Source of the DNA: Pempheris klunzingeri
Lineage: Eukaryota; Chordata; Actinopteri; Acropomatiformes; Pempheridae
Length of the DNA: 64,000 bases
Reading direction: 5' to 3'
NCBI RefSeq assembly: GCF_042242105.1
Contig: NC_092013.1
Coordinates: forward strand, 10,661,618-10,725,617
A program made the translations under genes and the position numbers. Below the pieces are notes generated by a model, which was not told where the DNA came from, made no database searches, and saw only the letters and a list, made by a program, of their open reading frames with translations. Positions 14,026 through 32,399 of the stretch are shown here, in pieces. The stretch's first letter is position 1, and every line of letters begins with the position of its first letter.

Positions 14026-14719
14026 AGCAGATGCAACTGGTTAAGTAATTGTGGGAACATATGGCTCAGCCTGTTCTGTTTCTGTCAACAGGGCTAATCT
14101 CCACTGCTCGGTGAAGTAACCTTTGTTAGAAAGTGGTGGTTCATGTCAACGGGGGATAACTTGAATGAACTGATGCTTCACTCCTGAAAGGAGAGGATGT
14201 GGATGACTTATTGTCCAGCTGAGGAGGCTTTACTAGAGTAACAAAAGCCCCAGCCAGTCCTGGGCAGATAATGAACATGATTTCATGATAGTTTAGTAAA
14301 TATAACAGCCATGGCAGCTTTTGTTGATGGATAGATGTTGTAGAGTTTTTCAAAAATGAAGAATCCCTCCAGAGGAGAAATGATTTTTCTCAGTCATCAC
14401 TGCTAGGTTTATATGGTTTCTTTATTTTCAAAAGTGTGTAATTGCCACTAGATTTTCAGTTTTTTTTTTCTTTTTGCGACCGGCAAATAGTACGCATGGA
14501 TCCTCTGACTTTAGCAGGATGGTAGAAGTCATGATGTACTGTGGAGGCTAATAGGAAATAGTATAATACATAGTATTTTCCCCCCTCTTTCAGCTTCAAT
14601 GATTTGGTGATATTAGCACTGTCTGTGGAGCAGGTTTGTGAAAGTTAAGTGGCAGATACCCAAAAAACTGTTAGCTTAATCTAAGATTATTTTAGTTTAT
14701 CGTATCTTAGATTATTTTA

Positions 14720-15020
14720 GCGCAAAGACTAGAAGCAGCTGGCCAGGCTCTCTTTGCAGTTAACAAAAAAAAAAAAAAAAAAAAGTTTCATCCGTACAAA
14801 CAACAAATGGGGATTTAAGGGTCAAATTATTTCTTGGCCTGGCACAGTGACCCCTGAGGAAATTTAACCTTCTGACAGAGCCGAGCTAGATGTTTCCCCC
14901 TGTTTCCAGCCTTTACACAAAGCTAAGCTAAGCTAATCATCGGCTGGCTGCAACCCTCTCATCAAACTCTTGGCAAAAGAAAGCACATAAGCAAAAAATG
15001 TTGAATTATTCCTGCATAGA
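14720..15020. repeat. dispersed fish repeat
   Basis: It contains 'gctagatgtttccccctg', 'tttccagcctttacac', AAGCTAAGCTAAGCTAATC and 'aaatgttgaattattcctgc', a signature of a common percomorph repeat. A 22-bp poly-A tract at about 14764-14785 interrupts it. Confidence 0.55.
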
Positions 15021-15312
15021 AAGCTACAGTGCATTTGATGCAGAGAAGGTAAACCTAGGATAGTTATCATTGCAGATAGGTGTTCCTGACATTGTAGCTT
15101 TTAAATATATGAATTAAACATCTCAGAGGGTTTTCATGAAGAGGGACATTTGAAAGAAATTCGCTCTTGTGTTTCTCAATTTCAGCGTGGTACCTCATCC
15201 CAACAACACAATTAGCCATATGAATTTCTGTACCTGTTTTTAATATGAAGACATTAATATTGAATATTGGATATTGAATAGAAGGAGCAGATGGGATAAT
15301 GAACTTGATCTT

Positions 15313-15318
15313 TTTATT
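15313..15318 (-). terminator. gata2: candidate gata2 polyadenylation signal
   Basis: AATAAA on the minus strand (TTTATT on the plus strand), 704 bp beyond the gata2 stop codon. It is the first clear hexamer I noticed downstream, but 3' UTR length cannot be confirmed from sequence alone. Confidence 0.3.
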
Positions 15319-16021
15319 TCTTACGAGTATAAATGTTGACCAGCTCAGAGAAAGCGCTTCAGCTAAAAATATATTCATAACTGGGATAACAGTATCCATA
15401 TTATGATTCAGGTGATATAGTAAAAGAAAAAAAAGGCAGTGAAAATAAATTATCTGAATAACAATAATAATTATAATAACAATAATTATAATAAACAGTG
15501 TCAAATTAGGATTCATAAACCTTTCTTGTTTGCTTCTTTTGTGAAAATTCCATTAAAATTGTCCATGAGCAAAAAAATCCAGCATATTTTCATTTAATGT
15601 TGTGAAGAGGATTGCTCTGTCTGGGACGTCCCCTTCGGTCTCACACGTTTACAATATTCACAGCTCCTATAAACCACGTACTGAACCACACTGCAGTCAG
15701 TCAGGCTGTCAGCGGGGATAAAACTATGAGGTGCAATGACATTTTTCTTTACAAGTGTGTGCCTGGCCAACAGGAAGCAGAATATCTCTCTGTCTTCCTC
15801 CATCAAAGTAGGTACCTATAGACAAGGAGTGAAAAGTCCTTTTCTCCCACGATACATCTGTTCTCCAACACACTGTTGACATAATCAATCAAGATGAAGA
15901 CACACAAACTGTTCGTCTGTAACATTGTACACACTGTCCTCTAGTGAGACCCTCATCCCCGCTCTCACAACCACCTCAGGTTCCCCAGCGTCCCTTTACG
16001 TTCACCCCGCTCCTCAGCCTC

Positions 16022-23252
<7,231 letters not shown>

Positions 23253-23800
23253 CTCTGCGGCTCTCTGCGCACAGTCAGGGAGTATCCAAGAGGAGGACAC
23301 GGGGTGGTCTGAAATATTTGTCCTTTACGAGATCTCTACTGTGTCCATTTAGAGGAAGTGACTAACGCTCTGTAGTTGCTCCTCTCTCTTAAATTCCTCT
23401 CTTCTCCCGGAGGTCGACTTTGACACTGGAAACCTGCAACAGGCAAACATCAGATGTTAATATTTTAAAGGCAGGAGTGTTGTGCATCAGTTTGTAAGCA
23501 TCAGTTCGTCAGAGCTCCTGTGGTGCATGTAGTGATGCAACTTTAAAAAAAAAAAAAACATCTTCACCCACCACATCTCAGTGCTTACCACAGCCCCGCA
23601 TGCCTTTTCACTAATACCCCCCATAAGATGCTGCTCTCCACATGACAGTAACATAAACATACCGTCTGCACCTCTGTGGAAAACTCTCCCCTGTCCTTGT
23701 TTGCTGCCGCAGGTCCTCTCCAGATTTCGGCTGGCGTTTGTCAGACTGAACTCCGTCCACTGGGACTTAAAGCAGCACGTCTAACTGTGGCTGACAGCGC
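23253..23800 (-). other. gata2: gata2 5' UTR with a probable short non-coding intron
   Basis: On the gene strand a good donor, GTG|GTAAGC, has exon end 23589 and intron start 23588. A good acceptor, TTTGCCTGTTGCAG, has exon start 23433. Together they define a 155-bp intron in the 5' UTR, joined to the first coding exon (23033-23433, ATG at 23252). An alternative acceptor is ATATTTCAG, ending at about 23310. Vertebrate GATA2 genes are known to have non-coding first exons; the exact exon 1 start is not determined. Confidence 0.5.
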
Positions 23801-23900
23801 GGGGCCAGGCTTGTCAAGCTCAGGGGCGGAGTCTCCATTAAAGCTTTGGCTCAGCCAATTGCGCAGCACCTCCACCAAACCTCAGAGGCGGTTCCCCGGA
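23800..23900 (-). promoter_or_regulatory. gata2: candidate gata2 proximal promoter
   Basis: Just upstream of the inferred non-coding exon there is a GC box (GGGGCGGA on the plus strand, 23824-23831) and a CCAAT motif (about 23855-23859, reading ATTGG on the gene strand). Local GC content is raised. There is no convincing TATA box; TTTAAT between the two motifs is the nearest candidate. Confidence 0.4.
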
Positions 23901-24589
23901 CCAGAAAATCACTGAGATGTTCGCGGAGACACAGCCTGGGTTCTTGGGGCCAGGCCTTTATTATGTTTGTTGTACTTTATGGAATATAATGTTTCATCAC
24001 CGGTGTATTACTCCGATATCCATTTAAAATGAATAGGCTGCATCCAGGCGTAATTATAGCTTATTATCCTAAACATACAGCCTATTAAAGTACCCTTTGG
24101 CTGTTTTTCTTCAGGGCACAGCATGGAAACCACACATAAATGAGTAATAATTAGATCTGGTAATTGTGGATTTTAAATAAAACTGAAGCAGAGGAAGTGG
24201 AGCTTTTGACTACATGTCAGTAAATGTCCACGTCTGTGAGTCTGACTGCATCTTTCTGGTATTTATCCAGACTGTGAGGAGAAGATGGTCCATTAATGGC
24301 ACAGTCACACTCATTAAGGAAACTTTTATCAGTTAAATAAATGTGAAACTTTAACATGTGCACCAACGTCCTCCTGAAACACAACACTCACATTTAAGAG
24401 TTTTAATCTGCGCAGAAGTCCTCCTGTAATCTCAAACAAACGGGGTGAAGAAATATAGTCTGAACATATAGATCAGTTGTTTGGGATTAGTTATTAAGAA
24501 TCAAGATCTTTTTTTATGCTGTGAGTAACTGGTCATTTCTGGCCTGGTTCCTTGTTTGTTATTGGTCATAAAATAACTAAAAGTTCAGG

Positions 24590-24632
<43 letters not shown>
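24590..24632. repeat. (CT)n microsatellite
   Basis: About 42 bp of CT repeats, equivalent to GA repeats on the minus strand, next to a GC-rich island. Confidence 0.9.
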
Positions 24633-24637
<5 letters not shown>

Positions 24638-24659
24638 CCTCCTGCCCCCTCACCCTCCT

Positions 24660-24775
24660 CTCCTCTCGCGCATGACTGACAGACAATAATTGGAGAGGGA
24701 GCGCGTGCAGCCCCGGCCGACCGACACTGCCGCCTGCTTGACGCCGTTTCCTGACGTCAGTGCATCTTAGTGCAG
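24660..24775. promoter_or_regulatory. GC-rich island with a consensus CRE; possible distal gata2 promoter
   Basis: A CpG-containing segment (GCGCGTGCAGCCCCGGCCGA at about 24700) is followed by the full palindromic CREB/ATF site TGACGTCA at 24752-24759. It lies about 0.9 kb upstream of the inferred proximal gata2 promoter. Mammalian Gata2 has a distal alternative first exon, so an alternative promoter is possible; no transcript evidence is available. Confidence 0.3.
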
Positions 24776-25035
24776 AAAAAAAATCTGAATCAGGACATGA
24801 ACTTTTTCTAACACAGAGAGGGAGGGATGGAGGGGTGGAGGGGTGGAGGGGGGTTGCCCGGAGTCTGCTGCAGTCCCAGCGGATGAACTCGAGGAAGGAC
24901 ACTGTTACTGATATTTACACTGTGGCAGCATTAATAATACATCAAGTACATCCTCCTGACCCTGCTGTGATTTCGAAGAACAGGCCAACAAGCGCTGCGT
25001 GGCAAACTAATACCAGGGTGGAGTAACACTACAGA

Positions 25036-25091
25036 GATTAGATTAGATTAGATTAGATCAGATTAGATCAGATTAGATCAGATTAGATTAG
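25036..25091. repeat. (GATTA/GATCA)n minisatellite-like tract
   Basis: About 11 five-base units mixing GATTA and GATCA, tandem and almost uninterrupted. Confidence 0.85.
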
Positions 25092-25401
25092 AAAACTTCC
25101 TCAATGAGGAAACAACTTTTGCAGAGACAAACACACCTGCAAAGATTTCGTTTGCTCTCATCGCTGTGAAAGAAAAGTGTTGCCGCAAAGTATCTCGGTT
25201 ATCTGCAGTTAATGCACGAGCAGAATAAGACAAGGAGGAGCTCGCTGTCAGTATAGTTTGTCAGTAACAGTTTTAGTTGGAGTTTATAGCTCACATGAAG
25301 AATCCAACAGGTCCAGGAATATGATTAAGTTTAGGTTGCATGGCCCAAACTTTTCCTGAATATTTATCACCAACAATGATAAAAGCAGCATCAAAAATAG
25401 A

Positions 25402-25440
25402 CACACACACACACACACACACGCACACACACACACATAC
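25402..25440. repeat. (AC)n microsatellite
   Basis: AC repeat with one CG interruption, followed by a short (CATA)n run. Confidence 0.85.
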
Positions 25441-25558
25441 ATACATACACGTTAATCCAGTTATCCTGTTTAGAGGTGAGAGAGGTGGCAAAAAATCACG
25501 AAAGCTTTGTAAGATATTAAAATATATATATATATAGGCAGTAGAAACAAATAGACAC

Positions 25559-25629
<71 letters not shown>
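25559..25629. repeat. (ATCT)n tetranucleotide microsatellite
   Basis: Nearly perfect tandem of about 17 ATCT units, preceded by a short AT-dinucleotide run at about 25521-25535. No spacers are present, so it is not a CRISPR-like array. Confidence 0.95.
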
Positions 25630-25900
25630 CTATTCTATCTTTTAACTCTTGGTATAATAATTATTTCCTAACAATCCCATCCACGGTGTAAAAAAAAAAT
25701 CCAGGCTCCAATGTAAAGAAGTGAATGTCATTATTTCTACAGAGACAGCGATTCTTTTCAAGCAGCATTAAGAGGAAATCCACCGTACAGGCTGAAGAAA
25801 GCAGAACATACCGGGGGGACAAGTGTGGCAGCATTAGAGCTCATCAGCATGATAATGTGGAAATACACATGCTTTGAGTGTGAGCCCTTTTGATCTGGCT

Positions 25901-25920
25901 TGGCGATAACACCTTATCGA
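25901..25920. promoter_or_regulatory. inverted GATA-site pair upstream of gata2
   Basis: GATAA at 25905-25909 faces TTATC at 25914-25918, giving an inverted pair separated by 4 bp, about 2.1 kb upstream of the inferred gata2 promoter. It may be an autoregulatory GATA site; two five-base motifs can also arise by chance. Confidence 0.3.
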
Positions 25921-26459
25921 CGGAGAACATCCACTTCCATTTTAGGATTTGACATTAATTCAATCCGCCTTTTTTTTTTTTTTTTTTTTTTTACTGCTCT
26001 TTTTCTCACACGAGCTCAGGAGAAAGAGGAGGTCGCAGCTCTGAGAATCTCATTATAGGACTACCATTGAAAGGAAGTGGTCTCATAATAAAGATAAATA
26101 AAAATAAAATCTCACTGACAAAAAAAAAAAATGACAATAGATAAGTCATATAGGCCGTGACGTGTATTATTAGTATTAATCTTAATTAACAGCCAATTAA
26201 TTGGAAGTATGATTGGTTAGCATTAGTAGTATGGTGGATTTTATTGTTTTATTTGTTTTTTTAAAGATATTTTTGCAGTATTATTGCTTTTAACCCTGGT
26301 GTATCACAATAATTATTTTCTCCACTAAGAGCTCCTTATATTGACACGTGTGTGTGTGTGTGTGCGTGCGTGCGTGTGTGTTTAGAGTGAAAGAGAAATC
26401 TAGTGCTGGTTGGATCCTTGGGTCCCACTGATTATAACCCATCCCGTGGTAATTTTTCA

Positions 26460-26660
26460 TCGGTGCTGGCTAATCTTTGTTCTTTGTGAAGATAATAAAT
26501 AGCCTAATCGTTATCAGCGAGCTGCTGGAGGTGTCGAGGAGAATGAGGCTGATCGGCCCGGGAAATAGGCTCCAAAGTGCCGCGGAATAAATGGCATTTC
26601 TTATCTCTCTCTCCCAGATTATCGCCGCCTTTTCAAACTCGCACAACAAATACATCTAAT
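26460..26660. promoter_or_regulatory. candidate gata2 upstream enhancer with four GATA motifs
   Basis: A complex, non-repetitive 200-bp block carries AGATAA (26490-26495), TTATC (26511-26515), TTATCT (26601-26606) and TTATC (26619-26623). It also has SOX-like CTTTGTT/CTTTGTG and homeobox-like CTAATC sites. It lies about 2.7 kb upstream of the inferred promoter, near where mammalian Gata2 has upstream GATA-switch sites (about -2.8 kb). Conservation could not be tested. Confidence 0.4.
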
Positions 26661-26739
26661 GCAGGGAATGCATCATTTACTGGACCAGATCTGTGTAAAT
26701 GATAGATAGATAGATTAGAGGAAGGGGCTGCATGGGGAG

Positions 26740-26770
26740 GAGGAAGAGGAGGAGGAGGAGGAGGAGGAGG
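26740..26770. repeat. (GGA)n microsatellite
   Basis: Purine-rich GGA trinucleotide repeat ending in a G run. Confidence 0.85.
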
Positions 26771-26869
26771 GGGTGTTGGCTGTTATTTACAAGTTTAATG
26801 TTCTGCATGTGCAAAGTCTTCACTCGGTGTATTTAGACTGCATTAATACAGCTCGCTTTTCCATTATTT

Positions 26870-26900
26870 TTAGGTTATCTGCGGGAGCCATCTGAGGTTC
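26870..26900 (-). promoter_or_regulatory. E-box/GATA composite with an 8-bp spacer upstream of gata2
   Basis: On the gene strand CAGATG (26889-26894) is followed after exactly 8 nt by AGATAA (26875-26880). E-box and GATA sites spaced 7-9 bp apart are the recognised binding layout for TAL1/SCL-LMO2-GATA complexes. The element lies about 3 kb upstream of the inferred promoter. The E-box half nearest the GATA site reads ATG, not CTG, so the match to the canonical composite is imperfect. Confidence 0.4.
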
Positions 26901-27815
26901 CGGCTCTTTGTTGTGGTGTCTTATTTCTTTCATGTTGGATTTTACTGGATAAGAGTTAAACAGACGCAGCCGCCTCCACCCAGAGAGAATAATATATTTG
27001 AATAATGTTTTCATGTGGTGGAAATTTTGCAAATATCAAAATGCGAGCAAGAGGTTTTAAGCCACGAGTATGAAAGAGTCTGGTTACTAACTAACAGGCC
27101 CTGTTAGATTAACTGATATCTGAAGGCCAGGAGGGTTTTTTTTTTTCTAATTATTTGATTCTATTTTTATATCACAGTCTAAATGTTGTTTTGTTGCAAT
27201 CCTGAAGCGTTTTGTTCATTTGAATAATGAAAATACTAATGAGACAATTTTGTCAAATTGAACCAAAATCTTATTATATCCCTGTAGGCTCTTATTTTGA
27301 CAAACTCTGATAATTTCCTCAGAACATCTATAAACCATTTTCTATGAAGGAAAATGGGAAAGGGACAGAGTTGTATGTTTGACACAAAGACATAAATCTA
27401 AAATAAAAAGCGCTTCATGAATAAAATGAACTTACTGTTGATAAAAATCCACTTTTTTCCTCCAACATAAAAACTGTGGCTGCAGGCTTCACACAAAGAT
27501 GTGAAAAACATGTGAAATCAGTGTCCAGTTAGACACAAAGACTGAAGAGGAACATATTTAATGCAGTGTTAAAGCATTGAGCGTGCACGAGTGTGTGGGG
27601 AGTGACCAGTTATGGCAGAAAAGGTATTTTTCCATTATATACAAACTGGATGCTTAATAACTTGGCAGCTGCAGCAGCCCTGGGTGCTGCTGATGGTCTC
27701 CAGGGTAACGGAGATAACAGTGCAGTCATTTTCCATATCTTACAGTCTATTATATTCAAGGATTAGTTCTCCTTCCCGAAAAGGTCAAACATAAAGTCAA
27801 GCCAACCAGGAGTGC

Positions 27816-27848
27816 TCCTCCTCCTCCTCCTCCTCCTCCTCCTCCTCC
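27816..27848. repeat. (CCT)n microsatellite
   Basis: About ten CCT units, uninterrupted. Confidence 0.9.
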
Positions 27849-27849
27849 C

Positions 27850-29480
27850 TACAGTGACCGAGCATTTCCCATTTTTTTCATATTATCTAGTGAAACCAGT
27901 GTGATGACCTTTGCTGACATGCTTTGATAGATGCACACCTCCTGCAGCAGACAGCAAACCTCCCTGAATTTTTCCTTTAATATCCCCACAAGGACTCGTG
28001 TGTGTGTGTGTGGTGAGCAGTGATTTTCTTTGGTTAACCATCGCTATAATTGTACTGTCCTCTCACACTTGTGTCTCATCCATTTAAGATCCTTCACCTC
28101 CTTTATTCACTGTGATCCAAACACTGATTTATCTTAACTGAAGAGACGAAAGCAAAGATTAGATGATGTAAAACCCGATCAGTGGTGCGTGAGGATGAAA
28201 AACATCTTAAGGCTAAAACAGGCACAGATTGGAGAGAGTCCTAAACATGAGGGGCGCGTTCAAATTCCTAATTTAAAGACTCCTGCTGTGAGTTTTTTGG
28301 TATAAGAGTAATTCACAAAGCATTTTAAAAGCTCTGAGAGAAATTAGAGGGAGTCTAAAGGGCTCCTGAGTCACTAGTCACAGTCAGTAATGTGCTGCTG
28401 GTAATGTGCATCATCACATCAAGAACAACACAATAATACTGAACTTTTAAAAGAGGGTTGGTGGCTTAATAAGAGTCAAATCAGTTCACCAGCAAACCTA
28501 AACAAGCCAGTAACACTGGATGACTGAATGAATAAACCCGATTTCATGGCCATCGACAGATTACTTTTAGAATAAAGGATGAAGATTTGTTCAGTCAAAC
28601 AAGACTATTTTAAGTTACTTTAATTTAAAATTTTAAAATGTTGAATTTTAGTTAAGTTTAGTTTATTTAAATTTTTTTGATTTTATTCAGTTTTCAATTT
28701 TTTTTCTTTTTAAATTTGATTTTATGTTATGTTTAATTTAACTTTATTTAAATGTAATCTATTTTAATGTAGCTTTCATCAGTTTAGTTCATTTTTATTT
28801 AATTCAATTATTGATTTAATAAAATTTTTGTATTTTTTTGTTAGTTATATTTTCTTAGTTTTTTTTTAAATTTAATTTTAATTTATCTCAGCATTCACTG
28901 ACACAGACCTGTCATCCAGCTGCTGTAGTGTCAGTGTGGTGAGTGAATTCAGAAACATGATGTCAGCCATAATAACAGGGTCACCTTCCTTCTCAGTCTG
29001 AGGCTTCTCAGTCTGTCAGTAAAAGTTGCTCTCGGCACCCCACACCCCAGAGGAAGCTCTTTGTTGGGAACTTTCAGGAGGACTCCTAAAGGTGAGATCA
29101 GACACTGTGTGACCAGGCCAGGAGGTGGAATAATCAGGCGGACGGTGACACCTAGAGGAGAGGAGTTGGTCCCTCCGTCCTCGCACAGCAACATGGAGGA
29201 TGCAGCTGCCTCCTCACTTTATGCATCCTGAGGAGTTTCATCTAAAACCTGTAAAAACAGGTTTGATTTCCAAATCAAAATGTATTTTCATTGTCACTTC
29301 CAGTAAGAATGAAGTGCTTTAGGAGCTGATGGGTTTATTTGGGCTGTTCCATGTTCTTGTCCACTCCTCCAGTGCTGCTAGATTTCTTTGAGAGTAAAGA
29401 TGAAGAGCTGGAGGAAATGTTTTTACTTTTCTTTAGACGTGGGGTGATTTAACACCTCACTGAGACACTATGTTACTTTT
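27850..29480. other. non-coding stretch with a T-rich low-complexity block
   Basis: No exon is recognised. Positions 28615-28885 are a degenerate AT-rich block of TTTAATTT-like words. The segment at 28970-29200 has higher GC content and an open frame of 81 codons on the minus strand, but it resembles no family I know and has no splice context. Confidence 0.4.
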
Positions 29481-29489
29481 TATTCTAGT

Positions 29490-30060
29490 TACTAGTCACT
29501 GATCTGTAGCTTCATCAGAGAAAGAAGTGTCAAGTCAACTGGTCAGTAATAAGGAACATTTTAAGTGGTGTAAAGTAACCATGCAGGTTTACTCGAGTAC
29601 TGCGCTTACAAACAGTTTTGAGGTACTTTCCATTTTCTGCTGTTTTATACTTTTAGTTCAGTACAATTTGGAGGCAACTGTACTTTTTACTCCTCTGTAT
29701 TTGTTTGATAACATTTGTTCCTACACTTTGCAGATTCAGATTTTTGATATAAAAAACAAGCGGCAAATATATTATGAATTATTACTACAGGTTAATATAA
29801 ATACCCAGCAGTACATGAAGTAATTAAGATGAGCTCCACCTTTACGTTTACACATGAATGCATCCATAATTATACAAAATAATATAATTATTCTGAAATA
29901 AGTTATTCTGCACGATGAACTCTTTAACTTTTGGTACTTTAATTACTAATACTTTTACACTTTTACTCAAGTACAATTTTGAATCAAGTACTTTTACTTT
30001 TAACAGAGTATTTTTACACTGAGGTCCAGCAACTTTTACTACTTTTAAAGTAATAATCCG
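29490..30060. repeat. dispersed fish repeat ('tactttta' type)
   Basis: Phrases such as 'tttactcgagtac', 'ttttgaggtactttccattttctgctg', 'gtactttttactcc', 'ctttgcagattcagat' and 'aacagagtatttttacac' match a very common teleost interspersed repeat. The 98-codon open frame inside it is therefore repeat-derived, not a gene. Confidence 0.6.
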
Positions 30061-31559
30061 GGTAATTTTCTGTCTGAAATTTTGTAGGATTTATTTTAAA
30101 GTCAGAGACCCGTCCACTCAGCGTTAAAACTGTAATGTTTACTCTTGAGGAAGGGCCATGTTTACCGTGATCATTAAGTATTTATACTTTATCTAAACCG
30201 GATTGTGAGCATACAGTATACTCTCCTGTCACAGCTGGTTTACACACATTTCCCTGATAGTTTAAGGGACTGTTTCCAGTATCTTGAGTATCTTTTGAAT
30301 GTCCCCACTTTATCTCGTACTTCCCTGTGTGTAGTCTTGAGAAGGATTTTTAGTTAGGTCATCAAAGGTCAGAGGTTCACTCCTTCACTTCCTGCCCAGA
30401 GAGCAGCAGGAAGTGAAAGTTTACAACACCTTGTCACTAACAACCTGTCAATCAAACTCTGTTTCACTGGAGCTGTCCAGGGAGTTGTAGAATTCAAAAC
30501 ACCTTTTTTTTTCCCTCAACGTGTGAGTGTTCATCAATTTCAGACATTGTGCCTTTATTTTGTCTTTACGTGAATCCAGCTCCAGCTCCTGTGTGTGTGT
30601 GTGTGTGTGTGTGTGCATGTTCCAGTGTGTGTAATAGTGTGTTTAATGAGGACTGCAAAGGTCGTTACTGGCCAGAGAACTTAAGCTGAATATAGTCCCT
30701 TGGTTTGATTGCATTGTGATTTAGTGTGACACAAAATGGCAAATTAACAAGTATTTGCAGAGTTTTCATCCATTTCCAAGGTTTCAGAAAAGTTGTAATA
30801 CACATGTAATTTTGATTATTAATTATTATTATTAATTCCAAAATTATATTTATGTGACTTTATTGCTAAAACACAATTCTAGACTCAAGAAATGTTCTTT
30901 CTTTTGCAGCATTAGTATTTTGCAGTTTGGCATGGACCTCAAGATCATGGTTCAGATTTACATGTTATGTCTTTGGCTTTGAATAAACTCTGCTCACAAA
31001 GTGAGAATATCATGCTGGAGCTGCCTAAGTGTTTACATGGTTTGAGTGAACAGAAGGACAAGCTTTACATTTTCATACTTAAATGATCATACTAATACGT
31101 TGGCTTAGATCCTGAACTTCAAATCATAAACACTGTGTTTAACATCTGTGCTAATAATTTTGAATGCATGCAGTGTTTTCTTTTTTAAATGTTTTTTTCC
31201 TAGTTGAAGAAAGGGAAAAGTATTCATTTGCTTCTGTATGGTATGAAAATCAATTAGCAGACTCTTTAATCTGCAGCAGTTTCTGTTCATGTTAAATGCA
31301 TGTCTGCACTGCACAACCTCATAACAATAATTTAACTTTAATTTAAAAAATGCAGACTTGATGTTAACTGGACCACAAAACTCACACGTCTCTGCAGTCT
31401 GAAAAGAAATGTTCTCACCATAAATAAGGAGAAACTAATGGATGAATGGAACAATACAAATATATCCAAATATTAAGAAAAAGAGTGATGTTAAGTATAA
31501 GAATTTTATGGTCTCAAACATGTTTAATTCTGCTGATTCAACAGGAATGGTCAGTATGA
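30061..31559. other. non-coding stretch between repeats
   Basis: No exon is recognised. It contains a 12-bp inverted repeat with ETS-like cores at 30384-30417 and a (TG)n tract at about 30592-30614. The rest is AT-rich without notable motifs. Confidence 0.4.
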
Positions 31560-31920
31560 ATATGTTAGCTATGAGCACATGTTCACAATGTCATAAACCA
31601 AAGTGTCGGACAAATTGAAAGTTTGAACTGGTGGTAGCACAGATGGGAATCACTAAAGTGATTGAAATTCATCCTGAGGTGGACATGAACATGTGCACCA
31701 AATAACTATGACAATCAAATTTCACTCAAGACTCAAGAGAAAAAATGTTCTGTAAACATTTGAGAAAAAGTCAGGAGATCACTAAAGCCAGTAGAATAAG
31801 AATCATGGATGTCTGTACCAAATCTCATCCAAATCCTTCCAATAGTTGTTGATATTTTTCAGTCTGGAAGTGTTGGACTGACTGACCGATCGCCACGGTG
31901 CTGAAAATGAAAATGAGCTC
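31560..31920. repeat. dispersed teleost repeat, copy 2
   Basis: It shares phrases with the copy at 1235-1690, for example 'cactaaagtgattgaaattcatc', 'gtaccaaatctcatcc' and 'tgttgatatttttcagtctg', but is more diverged. It ends near a run of 'gactgactgaccgatcg'. Confidence 0.55.
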
Positions 31921-32124
31921 AGATAGACCAACACGGCCTCCTGCTTTTCCCATGATGTCTTTCAGTCAGCCAGACCAGTTTAGTCCACCTTTCATGGAGA
32001 AAACTGGGGGGTCTTGACTGCCAGCTCAGGGAAAAAGACATGTCCACACCTTAAATGCAGAATGTAAGAGCGCCCATGTGCTTTATACCATCTAATGGTT
32101 GAGTTTGTGTGTGCACATTGCAGC

Positions 32125-32130
<6 letters not shown>

Positions 32131-32166
<36 letters not shown>
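32131..32166. repeat. (TG)n microsatellite
   Basis: TG dinucleotide repeat of about 36 bp. Confidence 0.9.
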
Positions 32167-32168
<2 letters not shown>

Positions 32169-32350
32169 TATATGTGTGTGTTCATGCATGTTTTTGTGTG
32201 CATCTCTCTGCTGATTCTGTGTCTGATCCTCGGTGATTGCGAGTCTATAAATCCCCTGACTTTCCTCCTCCTTCTGTGAAGAAATGTCTGCTGCTTTGCT
32301 TAAGCTGATTCTCCAGAGCTAACCGGTCCTGCCTGTCACACACACAAACA

Positions 32351-32378
32351 CCCCCCCCCCCCCCCCCCCCCCCCCCCC
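32351..32378. repeat. 28-nt poly-C homopolymer
   Basis: Twenty-eight consecutive C residues flanked by CA repeats; the minus strand is therefore a G28 run. Confidence 0.95.
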
Positions 32379-32399
32379 AACACACACACAAACACACAG

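Noticed and set aside
15067-15516. 149-codon minus-strand open frame downstream of gata2
   Set aside because: It begins in a low-complexity run of Ile/Val from ATT/ATA repeats, has no splice or domain support, and overlaps the likely gata2 3' flank.
25559-25629. CRISPR-like regular array
   Set aside because: Pure ATCT tandem repeat without spacers, in vertebrate DNA.
28949-29194. 81-codon minus-strand open frame in a GC-richer segment
   Set aside because: No recognisable domain, splice context or codon pattern; more likely an unannotated repeat or chance frame.
29527-29823. 98-codon open frame on the plus strand
   Set aside because: It lies wholly inside a dispersed fish repeat and shows no protein family features.
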